From assembly GCF_014649715.1 (NCBI RefSeq), contig NZ_BMTO01000003.1, forward strand, positions 328,218 to 392,217: a stretch of 64,000 nt of DNA. Direction: 5' to 3'. This DNA comes from Streptomyces lateritius (GTDB taxonomy: Bacteria > Actinomycetota > Actinomycetes > Streptomycetales > Streptomycetaceae). Positions 35,716-44,533 of the stretch are shown here, one piece after another. Within the stretch, counting starts at the first letter, position 1; every line of letters begins with the position of its first letter. Below the pieces are notes generated by a model. It was not told where the DNA came from. It saw only the letters and a program-made list of their open reading frames with translations, and searched no databases. Both the position numbers and the translations under genes were made by a program.

Positions 35716-37524
35716 TTGTTTTCCCACATATCCAGCCGGCTGAGACACTCCGCTCTGGCCGCCGCCGCGCTCGGCGCGACCATGGTGCTCGCCGCCCCCG
35801 CCGGAATCGTCCAGGCCGCCGAGTCGACCACCCCGGAGCCCTCGGGCGCCTCGGCTGCCCGGGTCGCGACCACGGCGGCCCCGGCCGCCTGGGCGGCCGG
35901 CACCCGCGCGTACCTGGTCATCACCGCTCCCGGTGACACCACCGCCGTACGCACCGCCGTCGCGAACAACGGCGGTTCCGTCTTCGCCTCGTACGACGCG
36001 ATCGGCGTGATCGTCGCCCACTCCACGTCGACGACCTTCGCCTCGACGATGCGCGCGGTCAGCGGCGTCCAGCAGGTCGGCGCGACCCGTACGTCCGATG
36101 TACCGGCCGACGCCTACAACCCGGCGCTCCCCGCGAACCCGGCGCAGTCGGCGACCACGCTCACCGAGTCCAACCGCTGGGACATGACGCAGATCAAGGC
36201 CGACCAGGCCTGGGCCGTCACCACCGGCTCCGCCTCCGTCAAGGTCGGCGTGCTCGACACCGGCGTCGACGACCAGCACCAGGACATCGCGCCCAACTTC
36301 AACGCGGCCGACTCGGTCTCCTGCGCCTACGGCAAGGCGGACACCCGCGCCGGGGCCTGGCGCGACGTCGGCACCCACGGCACACACGTCGCCGGCACCA
36401 TCGCCGCCGCGAAGAACGGCAAGGGCGTCATCGGCGTCGCGCCCGGCGTGAAGATCTCCTCGGTCCGCATCGCGGAGCCGACCAGCAGCCTCTTCTTCGC
36501 CGAGAACACCGTCTGCGGCTTCATGTGGGCCGGTGACCACGGCTTCAAGGTCACCAACAACAGCTACTACACGGACCCGTGGGCGTTCAACTGCCCGGAC
36601 AACGTGGACCAGGCCGCCATCATCGAGGGCGTCAAGCGCGCGCAGGCGTACGCGGAGAGCAAGGGCTCGCTGCAGATCGCCGCGGCCGGCAACTCCAACT
36701 ACGACCTCGCGAACAAGACGACCGACAGCGAGAGCCCGAACGACTCCACGCCGGTCACCCGCACCATCACCAACGCCTGCATCGACATCCCGACCGAGCT
36801 TCCGGGCGTCGTGACGGTCGCGGCCATGGGCAGCGGCAACGTCAAGGCCTCGTACTCCAACTTCGGCAACGGCGTCATCGACATCGCGGCCCCCGGCGGC
36901 GACGGCGCCTCCGGTGTCTACTCGACGCTGCCGGGCGGCAAGTACGGCAGCAAGAGCGGTACGTCGATGGCCTCCCCGCACGTGGCGGGTGTCGCCGCGC
37001 TCATGGCGAGCGTCGACCCGGCCCTCACCCCGGCGGACATCCGCGCCCGGCTCTCCACCCAGGCCAACGACACCGCCTGCCCCTCGGACAGCCGCTGCAC
37101 CGGCACGACGGCGAAGAACGGCTTCTTCGGCGAGGGCCAGACCGACGCGCTGAAGGCCGTCGGGGGCTTCACCCCGCCGCCCGGGAAGTACTTCGAGAAC
37201 CTCACCGACGTCACCGTCGCCGACAACGCCACCGTCGAGAGCCCGATCACGGTCAGCGGGGTGACGGGCAACGCGCCCGCCACGCTCAAGGTCGGCGTGG
37301 ACATCAAGCACACCTACATCGGTGACCTCAAGGTCGACCTGGTGGCCCCGGACGGCACCGTGTACACGGTGCACAACCGAGCCGGCGGCAGCACGGACAA
37401 CATCGCCGCGACCTACACCGTCAACGCCTCCTCGGAGGTCGCGAACGGTGTCTGGAAGCTCCGCGTGAACGACAACGCCAGCCAGGACACCGGCCGGATC
37501 GACGCCTGGAACCTGACCTTCTAG
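35716..37524 (+). CDS. Secreted S8 serine protease (subtilase) with C-terminal P domain
   Basis: Extracellular endopeptidase. Signal peptide residues 1-35 (ends IVQAAE), an I9-like propeptide (YLVITAPGDTTAVRTAV), then the catalytic domain with D181 (VGVLDTGVDD), H221 (GTHGTHVAGTI) and S417 (GTSMASPHVAGVAA). The last ~110 residues form a proprotein-convertase P domain (FENLTDVTVADNATVESPI ... NGVWKLRVNDNASQDTGRIDAW). The start is TTG 35716: GGAGG lies 5 bases before it. 602 residues, typical of this group. Confidence 0.95.
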   Translation: MFSHISSRLRHSALAAAALGATMVLAAPAGIVQAAESTTPEPSGASAARVATTAAPAAWAAGTRAYLVITAPGDTTAVRTAVANNGGSVFASYDAIGVIVAHSTSTTFASTMRAVSGVQQVGATRTSDVPADAYNPALPANPAQSATTLTESNRWDMTQIKADQAWAVTTGSASVKVGVLDTGVDDQHQDIAPNFNAADSVSCAYGKADTRAGAWRDVGTHGTHVAGTIAAAKNGKGVIGVAPGVKISSVRIAEPTSSLFFAENTVCGFMWAGDHGFKVTNNSYYTDPWAFNCPDNVDQAAIIEGVKRAQAYAESKGSLQIAAAGNSNYDLANKTTDSESPNDSTPVTRTITNACIDIPTELPGVVTVAAMGSGNVKASYSNFGNGVIDIAAPGGDGASGVYSTLPGGKYGSKSGTSMASPHVAGVAALMASVDPALTPADIRARLSTQANDTACPSDSRCTGTTAKNGFFGEGQTDALKAVGGFTPPPGKYFENLTDVTVADNATVESPITVSGVTGNAPATLKVGVDIKHTYIGDLKVDLVAPDGTVYTVHNRAGGSTDNIAATYTVNASSEVANGVWKLRVNDNASQDTGRIDAWNLTF

Positions 37525-37607
37525 CTAGGTCGTGTCCGGAAGGTAGCGCCGTATGCCCGCGGGCCAGGCGGGACTTCACGGATACGGCCCAGGACCCCGG
37601 CACGACA

Positions 37608-37648
37608 GGAGGCGCCCGCCCCGGCAGCATGCCGGGACGGGCGCCTCC
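37608..37648. terminator. Strong bidirectional hairpin between subtilase and GMC genes
   Basis: Perfect 11-bp arms GGAGGCGCCCG (37608-37618) and CGGGCGCCTCC (37638-37648), with a nested CCGGCA/TGCCGG stem. It lies between two convergent genes. Confidence 0.8.
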
Positions 37649-37666
37649 CGCCGTCCGCTCGGGCCG

Positions 37667-39226
37667 TCAGGCGTCCGCCCGCATCAGATCGGCGCACTTC
37701 TCGCCGATCATCATCGTCGTGATGCACGGATTGACGGTGACGAGATCCGGCATCACGGACCCGTCCGCGACCCGCAGCCCCCGCACCCCCTTGACCCGCA
37801 GCCGCGCGTCGAGCGGCGCCGAGACGTCGTCGTCCGCGCCCATCTTCACCGTGCACGCCGGGTGGTAGACGGTGTTGTGCGTCTTACGGATGTAGTCGAG
37901 CAGCTCGTCGGCGGTGCGGACGTCGGGTCCCGGGGCGAGCTCGGCCCCCGCCCACCCGGCGAGCGCGGGCTGCGCGGCGATCCTGCGGGCCAGCTCGATG
38001 CCGTACGTCATCACCCGGACGTCGTGCTCGTGCGTGAAGTACCGCGGGTCGACCTTAGGCTTGTCGCGGTAGTCGCGCGTCCGCAGCCGTACCGTGCCGC
38101 GCGACTTGGCACGCGTGACGTTCGGCGTCAGACAGAAGGCGTTCTCCGACGTCGGATAGCCGTGCCGGGTGGTGTTCATGTCGAAGGGCACCGAGCCGTA
38201 GTGGAACATCAGGTCCGGCCGGTCCAGGCCCGGCTCCGTGTCGTAGAAGATGCCGGCCTCCCACCACTGGCTCGACGTGGTGGTCATCGGCTGCTTCGCC
38301 TCCCACATCACGACGCCCTCGGGATGGTCCTGGAGGTTCTCGCCCACGCCGGGGGAGTCGACGAGCACGTCCACGCCCACCTCCCGCAGATGCTCCGCGG
38401 GGCCGATGCCCGAGAGCATCAGCAGCTTCGGCGTGTCGATGGAGCCGCACGAGACGACGACCTCGCGGCGGGCGCGGACCGTACGGGTGTGGATCAGGTC
38501 CGGGTCCAGGTACTGCGCGCCGACACAGCGTCCGCCCTCGATGACCAGCTGCTTCGCCCGTACCCCGGTCCGTATCTCCAGGTTGGGGCGCTTGCCCATC
38601 ACCGGGTGGAGGTAGGCGACCGAGGAGGACTGCCGGATGTTGTTCTCGTCGGCGTTGATCTGGAACCAGTTCGCGCCCCGCACCACCGTCGAGCCGGTGT
38701 TGAACGGGGTCGTCGGTATGCCCGCCTGGGCGCACGCCGCCAGCAGGGCCGTGCCGCACGGGTCCCCGCCCTTGAGCGTGCGCAGCTTCACCGGCCCGGA
38801 CCGGCCGTGGTGGTCCCCGGGCGCGTCGTTGTTCTCCAGCCGACGGTAGAGCGGGAAGAGGTCCGCCGCGCTCCAGCCGGTACAGCCCGCGGCCGCCCAG
38901 TCGTCCAGGTCCTCCGCCGGCGCCCAGAAGGCGATGCACGAGTTGTGCGAGGAGCAGCCGCCGAGCACCTTGGCGCGGGCGTGCCGCATGAAGCTGTTTC
39001 CGCTGACCTGCGGCTCGACCGGATAGTCCCAGTCGTAGCCGGAGTCCAGCAGGCCCATCCACCGTTCCAGTCTGAGGACGTTGTCGTCCCCGACGTCGCT
39101 GGGACCCGCCTCCAGGACGCACACGGTGACGGACGGGTCCTCGCTCAGCCGTGCGGCGACCACGTTGCCCGCGGTGCCGCCGCCGACGACGACGTAGTCG
39201 AACTCATCACTCTCGAGGGCGTTCAT
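37667..39226 (-). CDS. GMC oxidoreductase, BetA/choline dehydrogenase-like
   Basis: 519 residues. FAD motif YVVVGGGTAGNVVAARLSE, GMC signature HARAKVLGGCSSHN, substrate-side SGIGPAEHL and GVGENLQDHP, and the active-site end VYHPACTVKMGADDD ... VNPCITTMMIGEK. Probably oxidises choline or a similar alcohol to the aldehyde, which the neighbouring BetB-like enzyme could take onward. ATG 39226 overlaps the permease stop (ATGA), so it is the last gene of a betB-permease-GMC operon. No signal peptide. Confidence 0.9.
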   Translation of the reverse strand: MNALESDEFDYVVVGGGTAGNVVAARLSEDPSVTVCVLEAGPSDVGDDNVLRLERWMGLLDSGYDWDYPVEPQVSGNSFMRHARAKVLGGCSSHNSCIAFWAPAEDLDDWAAAGCTGWSAADLFPLYRRLENNDAPGDHHGRSGPVKLRTLKGGDPCGTALLAACAQAGIPTTPFNTGSTVVRGANWFQINADENNIRQSSSVAYLHPVMGKRPNLEIRTGVRAKQLVIEGGRCVGAQYLDPDLIHTRTVRARREVVVSCGSIDTPKLLMLSGIGPAEHLREVGVDVLVDSPGVGENLQDHPEGVVMWEAKQPMTTTSSQWWEAGIFYDTEPGLDRPDLMFHYGSVPFDMNTTRHGYPTSENAFCLTPNVTRAKSRGTVRLRTRDYRDKPKVDPRYFTHEHDVRVMTYGIELARRIAAQPALAGWAGAELAPGPDVRTADELLDYIRKTHNTVYHPACTVKMGADDDVSAPLDARLRVKGVRGLRVADGSVMPDLVTVNPCITTMMIGEKCADLMRADA

Positions 39227-40779
39227 GAGGGGATGACCTCCTTCGGTGCGACATGCTCAGGGGACGCCACGACGGCGTGTTCGGCGAGGACGCCCGTACG
39301 GTGCCGCTGGACGAACCAGTAGTAGGTGAAGCCGCCGAGCGCGATCGCGCCGACGAACAGGACAGCGCCCCAGCGCAGATACCAGTGGTACGGCTCCGCG
39401 GCGTTGTAGACGGCCGCCCGCGGCCAGATGAGGTTGAGCGTCATGGCCCCGCCCCACAGCACGGCCAGGATGTTGACGGGGAGGCCCCAGCGGCCGAGCG
39501 AGAACCTGCCCTCGGCGGGCTGCCACCGGCCGCGCAGTCGAGCCACCAGCATCGGCAGGGTGACCAGCAGATACGCCACGTAGATCATGACGATGCCGAT
39601 GCTCGTGACCACCGTGAAGATCTGCGGCTGGCGGATGTTGACCAGCAGGATCGCCAGCGCGAGTACGCCGATGATCACGGTCGGCAGGATCGGGGTGCCG
39701 AACCGGGGACTGACCTTGGCGAGCCGCGAGGAGGCGGGGAGGTTGTTGTCCCTCGCCATGGCGAAGGCGAGCCGGACCGCCGCCGTGTGCACGGCGAGGG
39801 CGCAGACGGTGACCGCGATCAGCACGCACCACAGCATGGCCTTGCCGGCCGTCGGGCCGAGCACGTCCAGGACCACGTATTGCAGGCCGTCGGTGGACAG
39901 CTTCTCGCCCCGCAGGTTCGAGACGCTCATCAGCGCGAGGATCAGGATGAGCCCACCGAGGACGAACGAGGCGACGATAGCCCGGATGACGGCGCGCGGC
40001 GCGTTGCGCGAGGGATCGAGGGACTCCTCACCGAGCGAGGCCGCCGTGTCGAAGCCGTACATCACGTACGCGGAGGCGAGCGAGGCGATCAGGAACGCCC
40101 CGAGGTAGCCGAAGGGCTGGCCCGAGCCGGTGCCGGCCGTCTCGGTGACGACCTGCGGGCCGCGGACCACGTTCACGGCGAGCAGCACGATCAGCACGAC
40201 CGTGGCGATGAGTTCGAGGAAGACACCGGCGGTGTTGATCCGCGCCATCAGCTTCACACCGAAGGCGTTGACGACCGTGGTGAAGAGGATCAGCCCCGCG
40301 GCGAGGATCACCGCGTTGGTCGCCACGTCGTACGTCCCCGTCCCGTCCCCCACGAACTGGAAGACGGAGGAGATCTGCGGAAGGGTCAGCTGATAGGCGA
40401 GGGCGACGGCGGCGATCGAGACGACCGAGGCGATGAGCATCATCCAACCGGCGAGCCAGCCGACGTGACCGTTCCCGACCTTCTTCGCCCAGTTGTAGAT
40501 GGAGCCCGCCACCGGGTAGCGGGCGGCCAGCTCGGCGAAGCAGAGCGCGACCATGAACTGCCCGGCGAAGACCATCGGCCAGGACCACCAGTAGGCGGGG
40601 CCGCCGCTGGCGTAACCGAAGTAGAACAGCTGGAAGGTGCCGGTGAGGATCGATATGTACGAGATGCCGGCCGCGAACGTGTGGAAGTTGCCGAGCGTGC
40701 GCTTGAGTTCGGGCCGGTAGCCGAACTCCGTGAGTTCCGCGTCGTCGCCCGGCGGAGAGGAGGGAGCGGTTGCTGCCAT
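39223..40779 (-). CDS. APC-family amino acid/choline-type permease
   Basis: 518 residues, 12 predicted helices of the APC superfamily. N-terminal FGYRPELKRTLGNFHTFAAGISYISILTG is typical of the Streptomyces/Uga4-like branch, which transports GABA, choline or polyamines; AAVALAYQLTLPQI and YGFDTAASLGEESLDPSRNAPRAV are conserved loops. Given the neighbours (BetB-like upstream, GMC downstream), choline is the likely substrate, as inference. ATG 40779 lies 29 bp after the betB stop. Confidence 0.88.
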   Translation of the reverse strand: MAATAPSSPPGDDAELTEFGYRPELKRTLGNFHTFAAGISYISILTGTFQLFYFGYASGGPAYWWSWPMVFAGQFMVALCFAELAARYPVAGSIYNWAKKVGNGHVGWLAGWMMLIASVVSIAAVALAYQLTLPQISSVFQFVGDGTGTYDVATNAVILAAGLILFTTVVNAFGVKLMARINTAGVFLELIATVVLIVLLAVNVVRGPQVVTETAGTGSGQPFGYLGAFLIASLASAYVMYGFDTAASLGEESLDPSRNAPRAVIRAIVASFVLGGLILILALMSVSNLRGEKLSTDGLQYVVLDVLGPTAGKAMLWCVLIAVTVCALAVHTAAVRLAFAMARDNNLPASSRLAKVSPRFGTPILPTVIIGVLALAILLVNIRQPQIFTVVTSIGIVMIYVAYLLVTLPMLVARLRGRWQPAEGRFSLGRWGLPVNILAVLWGGAMTLNLIWPRAAVYNAAEPYHWYLRWGAVLFVGAIALGGFTYYWFVQRHRTGVLAEHAVVASPEHVAPKEVIPS

Positions 40780-40808
40780 GGGTCAACTCCTGGTCGGTGG
40801 GGGATGGT

Positions 40809-42275
40809 TCAGGCGAACCAGGCCTGCGGCTCCGGAGCGGTGTTGCGCCAGATGTGCTTCGTCTCGCGGTACTCCGCGAGGCCGGCCGGACCGAGTTCCC
40901 GCCCGGTGCCTGACTGCTTGAACCCGCCCCACTCCGCCTGCGGCAGGTAGGGGTGGTAGTCGTTGATCCACACCGTGCCCAGCCGCAGCCGGGCCGCGAC
41001 ACGCCCGGCCCGGCCCTCGTCGGAGGTCCACACCGCGCCCGCCAGGCCGTAGATCGTGTCGTTCGCCAGCCGGACCGCCTCGTCCTCGTCGCGGAACCGC
41101 TCCACGGTCAGCACCGGGCCGAAAGACTCCTCCCGCACCACCGACATGCCGGACCGGCACTCGTCGAGCACGGTCGGCAGGTAGTAGTGGCCCGCGTCGT
41201 ACGCGGGACCCTCCGGCCGGGCGCCGCCGCAGCGCAGCACCGCGCCCTCCGCCACCCCGGCCGCGACGTAGGCTTCGACCTTCTCGCGATGGGCGGCCGA
41301 GATCAGCGGCCCGGTCTGCGCCCGCTCGTCGAAGGGCCCGCCGAGCCGGATCTCCCGGGCCCTGCGTACGACCTCGTCGACGAAGCGGTCGTGCAGCGAG
41401 TCCTCCACGAGGAGCCGTGCCCCCGCCGAGCAGACCTGGCCGGAGTGCAGGAAGACGGCGGTCAGCGCCATGTCGACGGCCGTGTCGAAATCGGCGTCCG
41501 CGAAGACGATGTTCGGGTTCTTCCCGCCGAGTTCGAGCGCGACCTTCTTCACCGTCCCGGCGGCGGCCGCCATCAGCCGGCGGCCGGTCTGCAGCCCGCC
41601 GGTGAAGGAGAGCAGGTCGACGTCCGGGTGGTCGGCGAGCGGCGCACCCGCCTCCGGGCCCGCGCCGAGGACGAGGTTGGCGACACCGTCCGGCAGCCCG
41701 GCCTCGGCGAGCAGACGCATCAGATGGATCGCCGTGTGCGGGGTCAGCTCGCTGGGCTTCAGGACGAAGGTGTTGCCCGCGGCGAGCGCCGGTGCCACCT
41801 TCCACGCCGTCTGGAGCAGCGGATAGTTCCACGGAGTGATCAGCCCGCAGACGCCGACCGGCTCGTACACGACCCGGCTGTCGGTGTTCGCGGTGCCCGT
41901 CTCGATCACCCGGCCCGTCTCGGCCGCCGCGAGCCGCCCGAAGTACCGGAAGCAGTTCACGATGTCGTCGATGTCGTACGCGCTCTCCACCAGCCGCTTG
42001 CCGGTGTCGAGGGACTCGGCGCGGGCCAGGGCGTCCTTGTCGCGAGCGAGCAGATCGGCGACGCGCAGCAGCAGGTCGCCGCGGTCCGCGGCCGTCGTCG
42101 TGGGCCACGGGCCCTCGTCGAAGGCACGGCGGGCGGCCGTGATCGCCTCGACGGTGTCCTTGGCGCCGGCCTCGTCGACGACCGCGACCAGGTCGCCGTC
42201 GGCGGGGCACCGGATCTCCCGGGTCCGCCCGTCGAGCGCGGACCGCCAGGCTCCGCCGATGAAGAGTTCGGGCAT
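40809..42275 (-). CDS. betB: Aldehyde dehydrogenase, betaine-aldehyde dehydrogenase-like
   Basis: NAD(P)-dependent oxidation of an aldehyde to the acid, probably betaine aldehyde to glycine betaine. ALDH motifs: ITPWNYPLLQTAWKVAPALAAGNTFVLKPSELTP, FTGGLQTGRRL, general base region VALELGGKNPNIVF, and the catalytic cysteine about C282 in GQVCSAGARLLV. The C-terminus EWGGFKQSGTGRELGPAGLAEYRETKHIW fits. 488 residues. First gene of the operon with the APC permease and the GMC enzyme. Symbol is by similarity. Confidence 0.88.
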   Translation of the reverse strand: MPELFIGGAWRSALDGRTREIRCPADGDLVAVVDEAGAKDTVEAITAARRAFDEGPWPTTTAADRGDLLLRVADLLARDKDALARAESLDTGKRLVESAYDIDDIVNCFRYFGRLAAAETGRVIETGTANTDSRVVYEPVGVCGLITPWNYPLLQTAWKVAPALAAGNTFVLKPSELTPHTAIHLMRLLAEAGLPDGVANLVLGAGPEAGAPLADHPDVDLLSFTGGLQTGRRLMAAAAGTVKKVALELGGKNPNIVFADADFDTAVDMALTAVFLHSGQVCSAGARLLVEDSLHDRFVDEVVRRAREIRLGGPFDERAQTGPLISAAHREKVEAYVAAGVAEGAVLRCGGARPEGPAYDAGHYYLPTVLDECRSGMSVVREESFGPVLTVERFRDEDEAVRLANDTIYGLAGAVWTSDEGRAGRVAARLRLGTVWINDYHPYLPQAEWGGFKQSGTGRELGPAGLAEYRETKHIWRNTAPEPQAWFA

Positions 42276-42365
42276 GCTTCTCGTTCCTCCTGGTCAGCGC
42301 CGGAGTGGCGCACCCTTGCCGCTGGTACCTCACCGGACGGTCGCGATCCATGCCGAATGTGACCG

Positions 42366-43069
42366 TCAACACTCCGGGGCGGGGGAGGGTTCGCTCAGCT
42401 TCCGCCGCAGCCACGCGTGGAAGGTCTCGATGTGGTGCTCGGTCGACACCAGCACCCCGCCGGCGCGGGAGGCGCGGGAGGCCATCGCGGGCTGGGTGCG
42501 CTCGCAGGCCTCGCAGTCCTGGACGTTGACCCGGTGGAAGAGCTCCACCGACTCCGACACGTCCGCGCCGGACTCCACGACCTCCGGCGCGTACAGCCAG
42601 TCGCACTCGACGGCCGTACGGTCCTCGGCGAACGGGAACATGCGGTGGAGGATCACATGGTCCGGCACCAGGTCGATGAAGACGGTCGGCTTCACGGTGA
42701 TGGCGTAGTGGCGCCGGTCCCGTTCGTCGGCGACCTCCGGCAGCCGGGCGAAGCCTCGCTGCCGTCAACGGTGAACCCCTCGGCCTCCTCGGCGAACCCG
42801 GCGCCGTGGCCGACGTAGTGCTGCGCCGCGTAGCCGTCCGCGAACTCAGGGAGCACCTCGGTGAGTTCGGGGTGGATCGTCGCGCGGTGGTAGCACTCCA
42901 TGAAGTTCTCGACGATCAACTTCCAGTTGGCCTTCACGTCGTACGTGATGCGGCGGCCGAGCGCGAGATCCTCCGCGCGGTAGCGCTCGGTGGAGGCGGC
43001 GTCGCCGAGCCGCTCCAGGCCGCGCCGATCACGGTCTCCTCGAAGGGCGCCGGCTCGCCGGCTCCCCAC
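42366..43069 (-). pseudogene. C-terminal remnant of a Rieske oxygenase alpha subunit
   Basis: The catalytic-domain motif is clear: YDVKANWKLIVENFMECYHRATIHPELTEVLPEF, with H-x4-H for the mononuclear iron. A one-base shift near 42755 then moves the frame to GFARLPEVADERDRRHYAITVKPTVFIDLVPDHVI and on to DCEACERTQPAM. The N-terminal [2Fe-2S] Rieske domain is missing upstream of about 43069. Relatives demethylate glycine betaine or similar, fitting the adjacent betB-like operon. Not functional as it stands. Confidence 0.75.
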
Positions 43070-43071
43070 TC

Positions 43072-43492
43072 CTGCTGCACGACGGGGTGCTCTGCGACGT
43101 CGGCTGCGTCACCGCACTGCCGCAGGTCGTGGCGGTGGGCGATGTCGCCCGCGGCGGAGGAGTACGCGCGGAACACTGGGCCGGCGCGACCGACCAACCG
43201 CCGTCGCCGTACGCAACCTCCTGGCCGGCCGGACGGTGGACAGCAACCGCCCCCTGCCAGTCTTCTGGTCGGACCGGTACGGCGCACGCGTCCGGTGCGC
43301 GGGCCGGCGGCGTGAGGGGGACACCGTCCGTGTCGTCGAGGGCCCCCACGGAGGAGGGCAGCTTCCTCGGCGTGTACGAGCGTGACGGCCGTACGACGGC
43401 CGTACGACGGCGGTGCCGGCCGTCGACCGGCCCCGGGCGTTCCTCCGGGCCCGCCGCGAACTGGCGAGCCGCGAACTCGCCCACGTGACGGG
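43072..43492 (+). pseudogene. C-terminal remnant of a ferredoxin-NAD reductase
   Basis: On the plus strand, pieces of the FAD-domain end and reductase C-terminal domain appear in order: LLHDGVLCDVGCVTALPQVVAVGDVAR, VRAEHWAGATDQ, then frameshifted AVRNLLAGRTVDSNRPLPVFWSDRYGARVRCAGRRREGDTVRVVEGPHGGG, then GSFLGVYERDGRTTAV and AVDRPRAFLRARRELASREL. At least three frameshifts. The N-terminal two thirds are absent. This is the usual electron donor of Rieske oxygenases. Confidence 0.75.
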
Positions 43493-43534
43493 GCCCGCCG
43501 CGAACCCCGTGTGCCGGGGGGCACCGCACCCGCG

Positions 43535-43750
43535 CTACTCCGGTCGCCGGGGGCCGCGACGGTTCTTCGTCTCGGACGCCGTGCCGGGGTAGAGGTGATC
43601 GACCTCCGGCCGGAGGTCGAGTATGTCGAGGAGCTCCGCCAGCTCCGCCCGGTCCACGACCCGGCTCGCGACGGTCCGCCGGGCGGCCTGGCGTCGACTG
43701 CCGGGGGCGGGCCCCGGTGCCGGCCCGTCGTTCTCCTCTGCGAGGTCCAT
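43535..43750 (-). CDS. Small hypothetical protein
   Basis: 71 residues, MDLAEENDGPAPGPAPGSRRQAARR then VVDRAELAELLDILDLRPEVDHLYPGTASETKNRRG. The second half is helical and acidic with plausible codon use; no ribosome site is obvious. May be expressed, but could be a chance frame next to the decayed reductase. Confidence 0.4.
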   Translation of the reverse strand: MDLAEENDGPAPGPAPGSRRQAARRTVASRVVDRAELAELLDILDLRPEVDHLYPGTASETKNRRGPRRPE

Positions 43751-43815
43751 GACGCCGATCCGACCACACGACGGCCCGCCGCGCATCACCCACGCCGCCC
43801 GAGGGGCGGGGCGGC

Positions 43816-44361
43816 TCAGTAGATGCCCAGGAAGATGCCGCCCGGCGTGTTGAGATCGTCGTTGTGAAGGTGGAAGGCCCGAAGGGACCTGGCGATCTCC
43901 CGCTGGGAGATGAACGCGTCACGGTCCAGGTCGAGACGCTCGAAGACCACCGGGTCCTGCTCGCTGGAGACGCCCCAGACGGAGAGGTAGGCGGCGAACT
44001 CGTCCCGGCTGACCCGCTTGTCCCCCTTGGTGTCCATGATCCGGAAGATGGCCTCCGCCAGGTTCTCGAGCAGCTCCGGCCGGTTCGCGTCGTAGCCCAC
44101 CGCACGCTGCGCCGCGACGAACTCGTCCTGGTCCAGCCGCTCCCGCCCCGGCTCCGACTGCGTGAGCAGGCCGAGCCACAGCGCCCAGTACGCCTTCTCC
44201 AGGGCCCGGATCCTGTCGTCGTCCCCGGCCAGCCCGTAACCGGCGGCGTACGCGTCCACGATCTGGCGGTGATCGGACCAGGTGACGAAACCGTCCTGGT
44301 CGGAGTCGAGGACCCCGAAGAGCCGCCGGAGCCTGCGCGTGATCGGATCGAACATCGGCAT
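43816..44361 (-). CDS. EF-hand calcium-binding protein
   Basis: 181 residues, four-helix-pair layout like streptomycete calerythrin relatives. EF loops: DSDQDGFVTWSD at 19-30 (D19, D21, D23), a degenerate DTKGDKRVSRDE at 110-121 and DLDRDAFISQRE at 144-155 (D144, D146, D148, E155). A fourth site around ERLDQDEF (75-82) is probably structural only. Cytosolic, likely calcium buffer or sensor. ATG 44361 with AAGGAA upstream; ATG 44355 also possible. Confidence 0.9.
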   Translation of the reverse strand: MPMFDPITRRLRRLFGVLDSDQDGFVTWSDHRQIVDAYAAGYGLAGDDDRIRALEKAYWALWLGLLTQSEPGRERLDQDEFVAAQRAVGYDANRPELLENLAEAIFRIMDTKGDKRVSRDEFAAYLSVWGVSSEQDPVVFERLDLDRDAFISQREIARSLRAFHLHNDDLNTPGGIFLGIY

Positions 44362-44533
44362 GCTTTCGTGTTCCTTCCGTAGGGGTCGTCGAGAAGCTGA
44401 GGCCTGGCCTGGTGCCGTCCGTCGCGGTCCAAGTGTCGTTCCCCGCCCGGGCCGGGCGCGGCGCGACACCCAGCCCTTGCGAGGCGCGGGGAAGCCGACG
44501 AGGGTGAGGGAGAGAGGTGGAGCCGCCCCCGCC

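Noticed and set aside
34883..35743. Plus-strand open frame of 286 codons before the subtilase
   Set aside because: Gly/Arg/Val-rich shadow of the decayed minus-strand gene; no start signal or recognisable domain.
43072..43500. Plus-strand frame at 43087-43488 as an intact hypothetical gene
   Set aside because: It matches a known reductase only in pieces that change frame at least three times, so it is a pseudogene.
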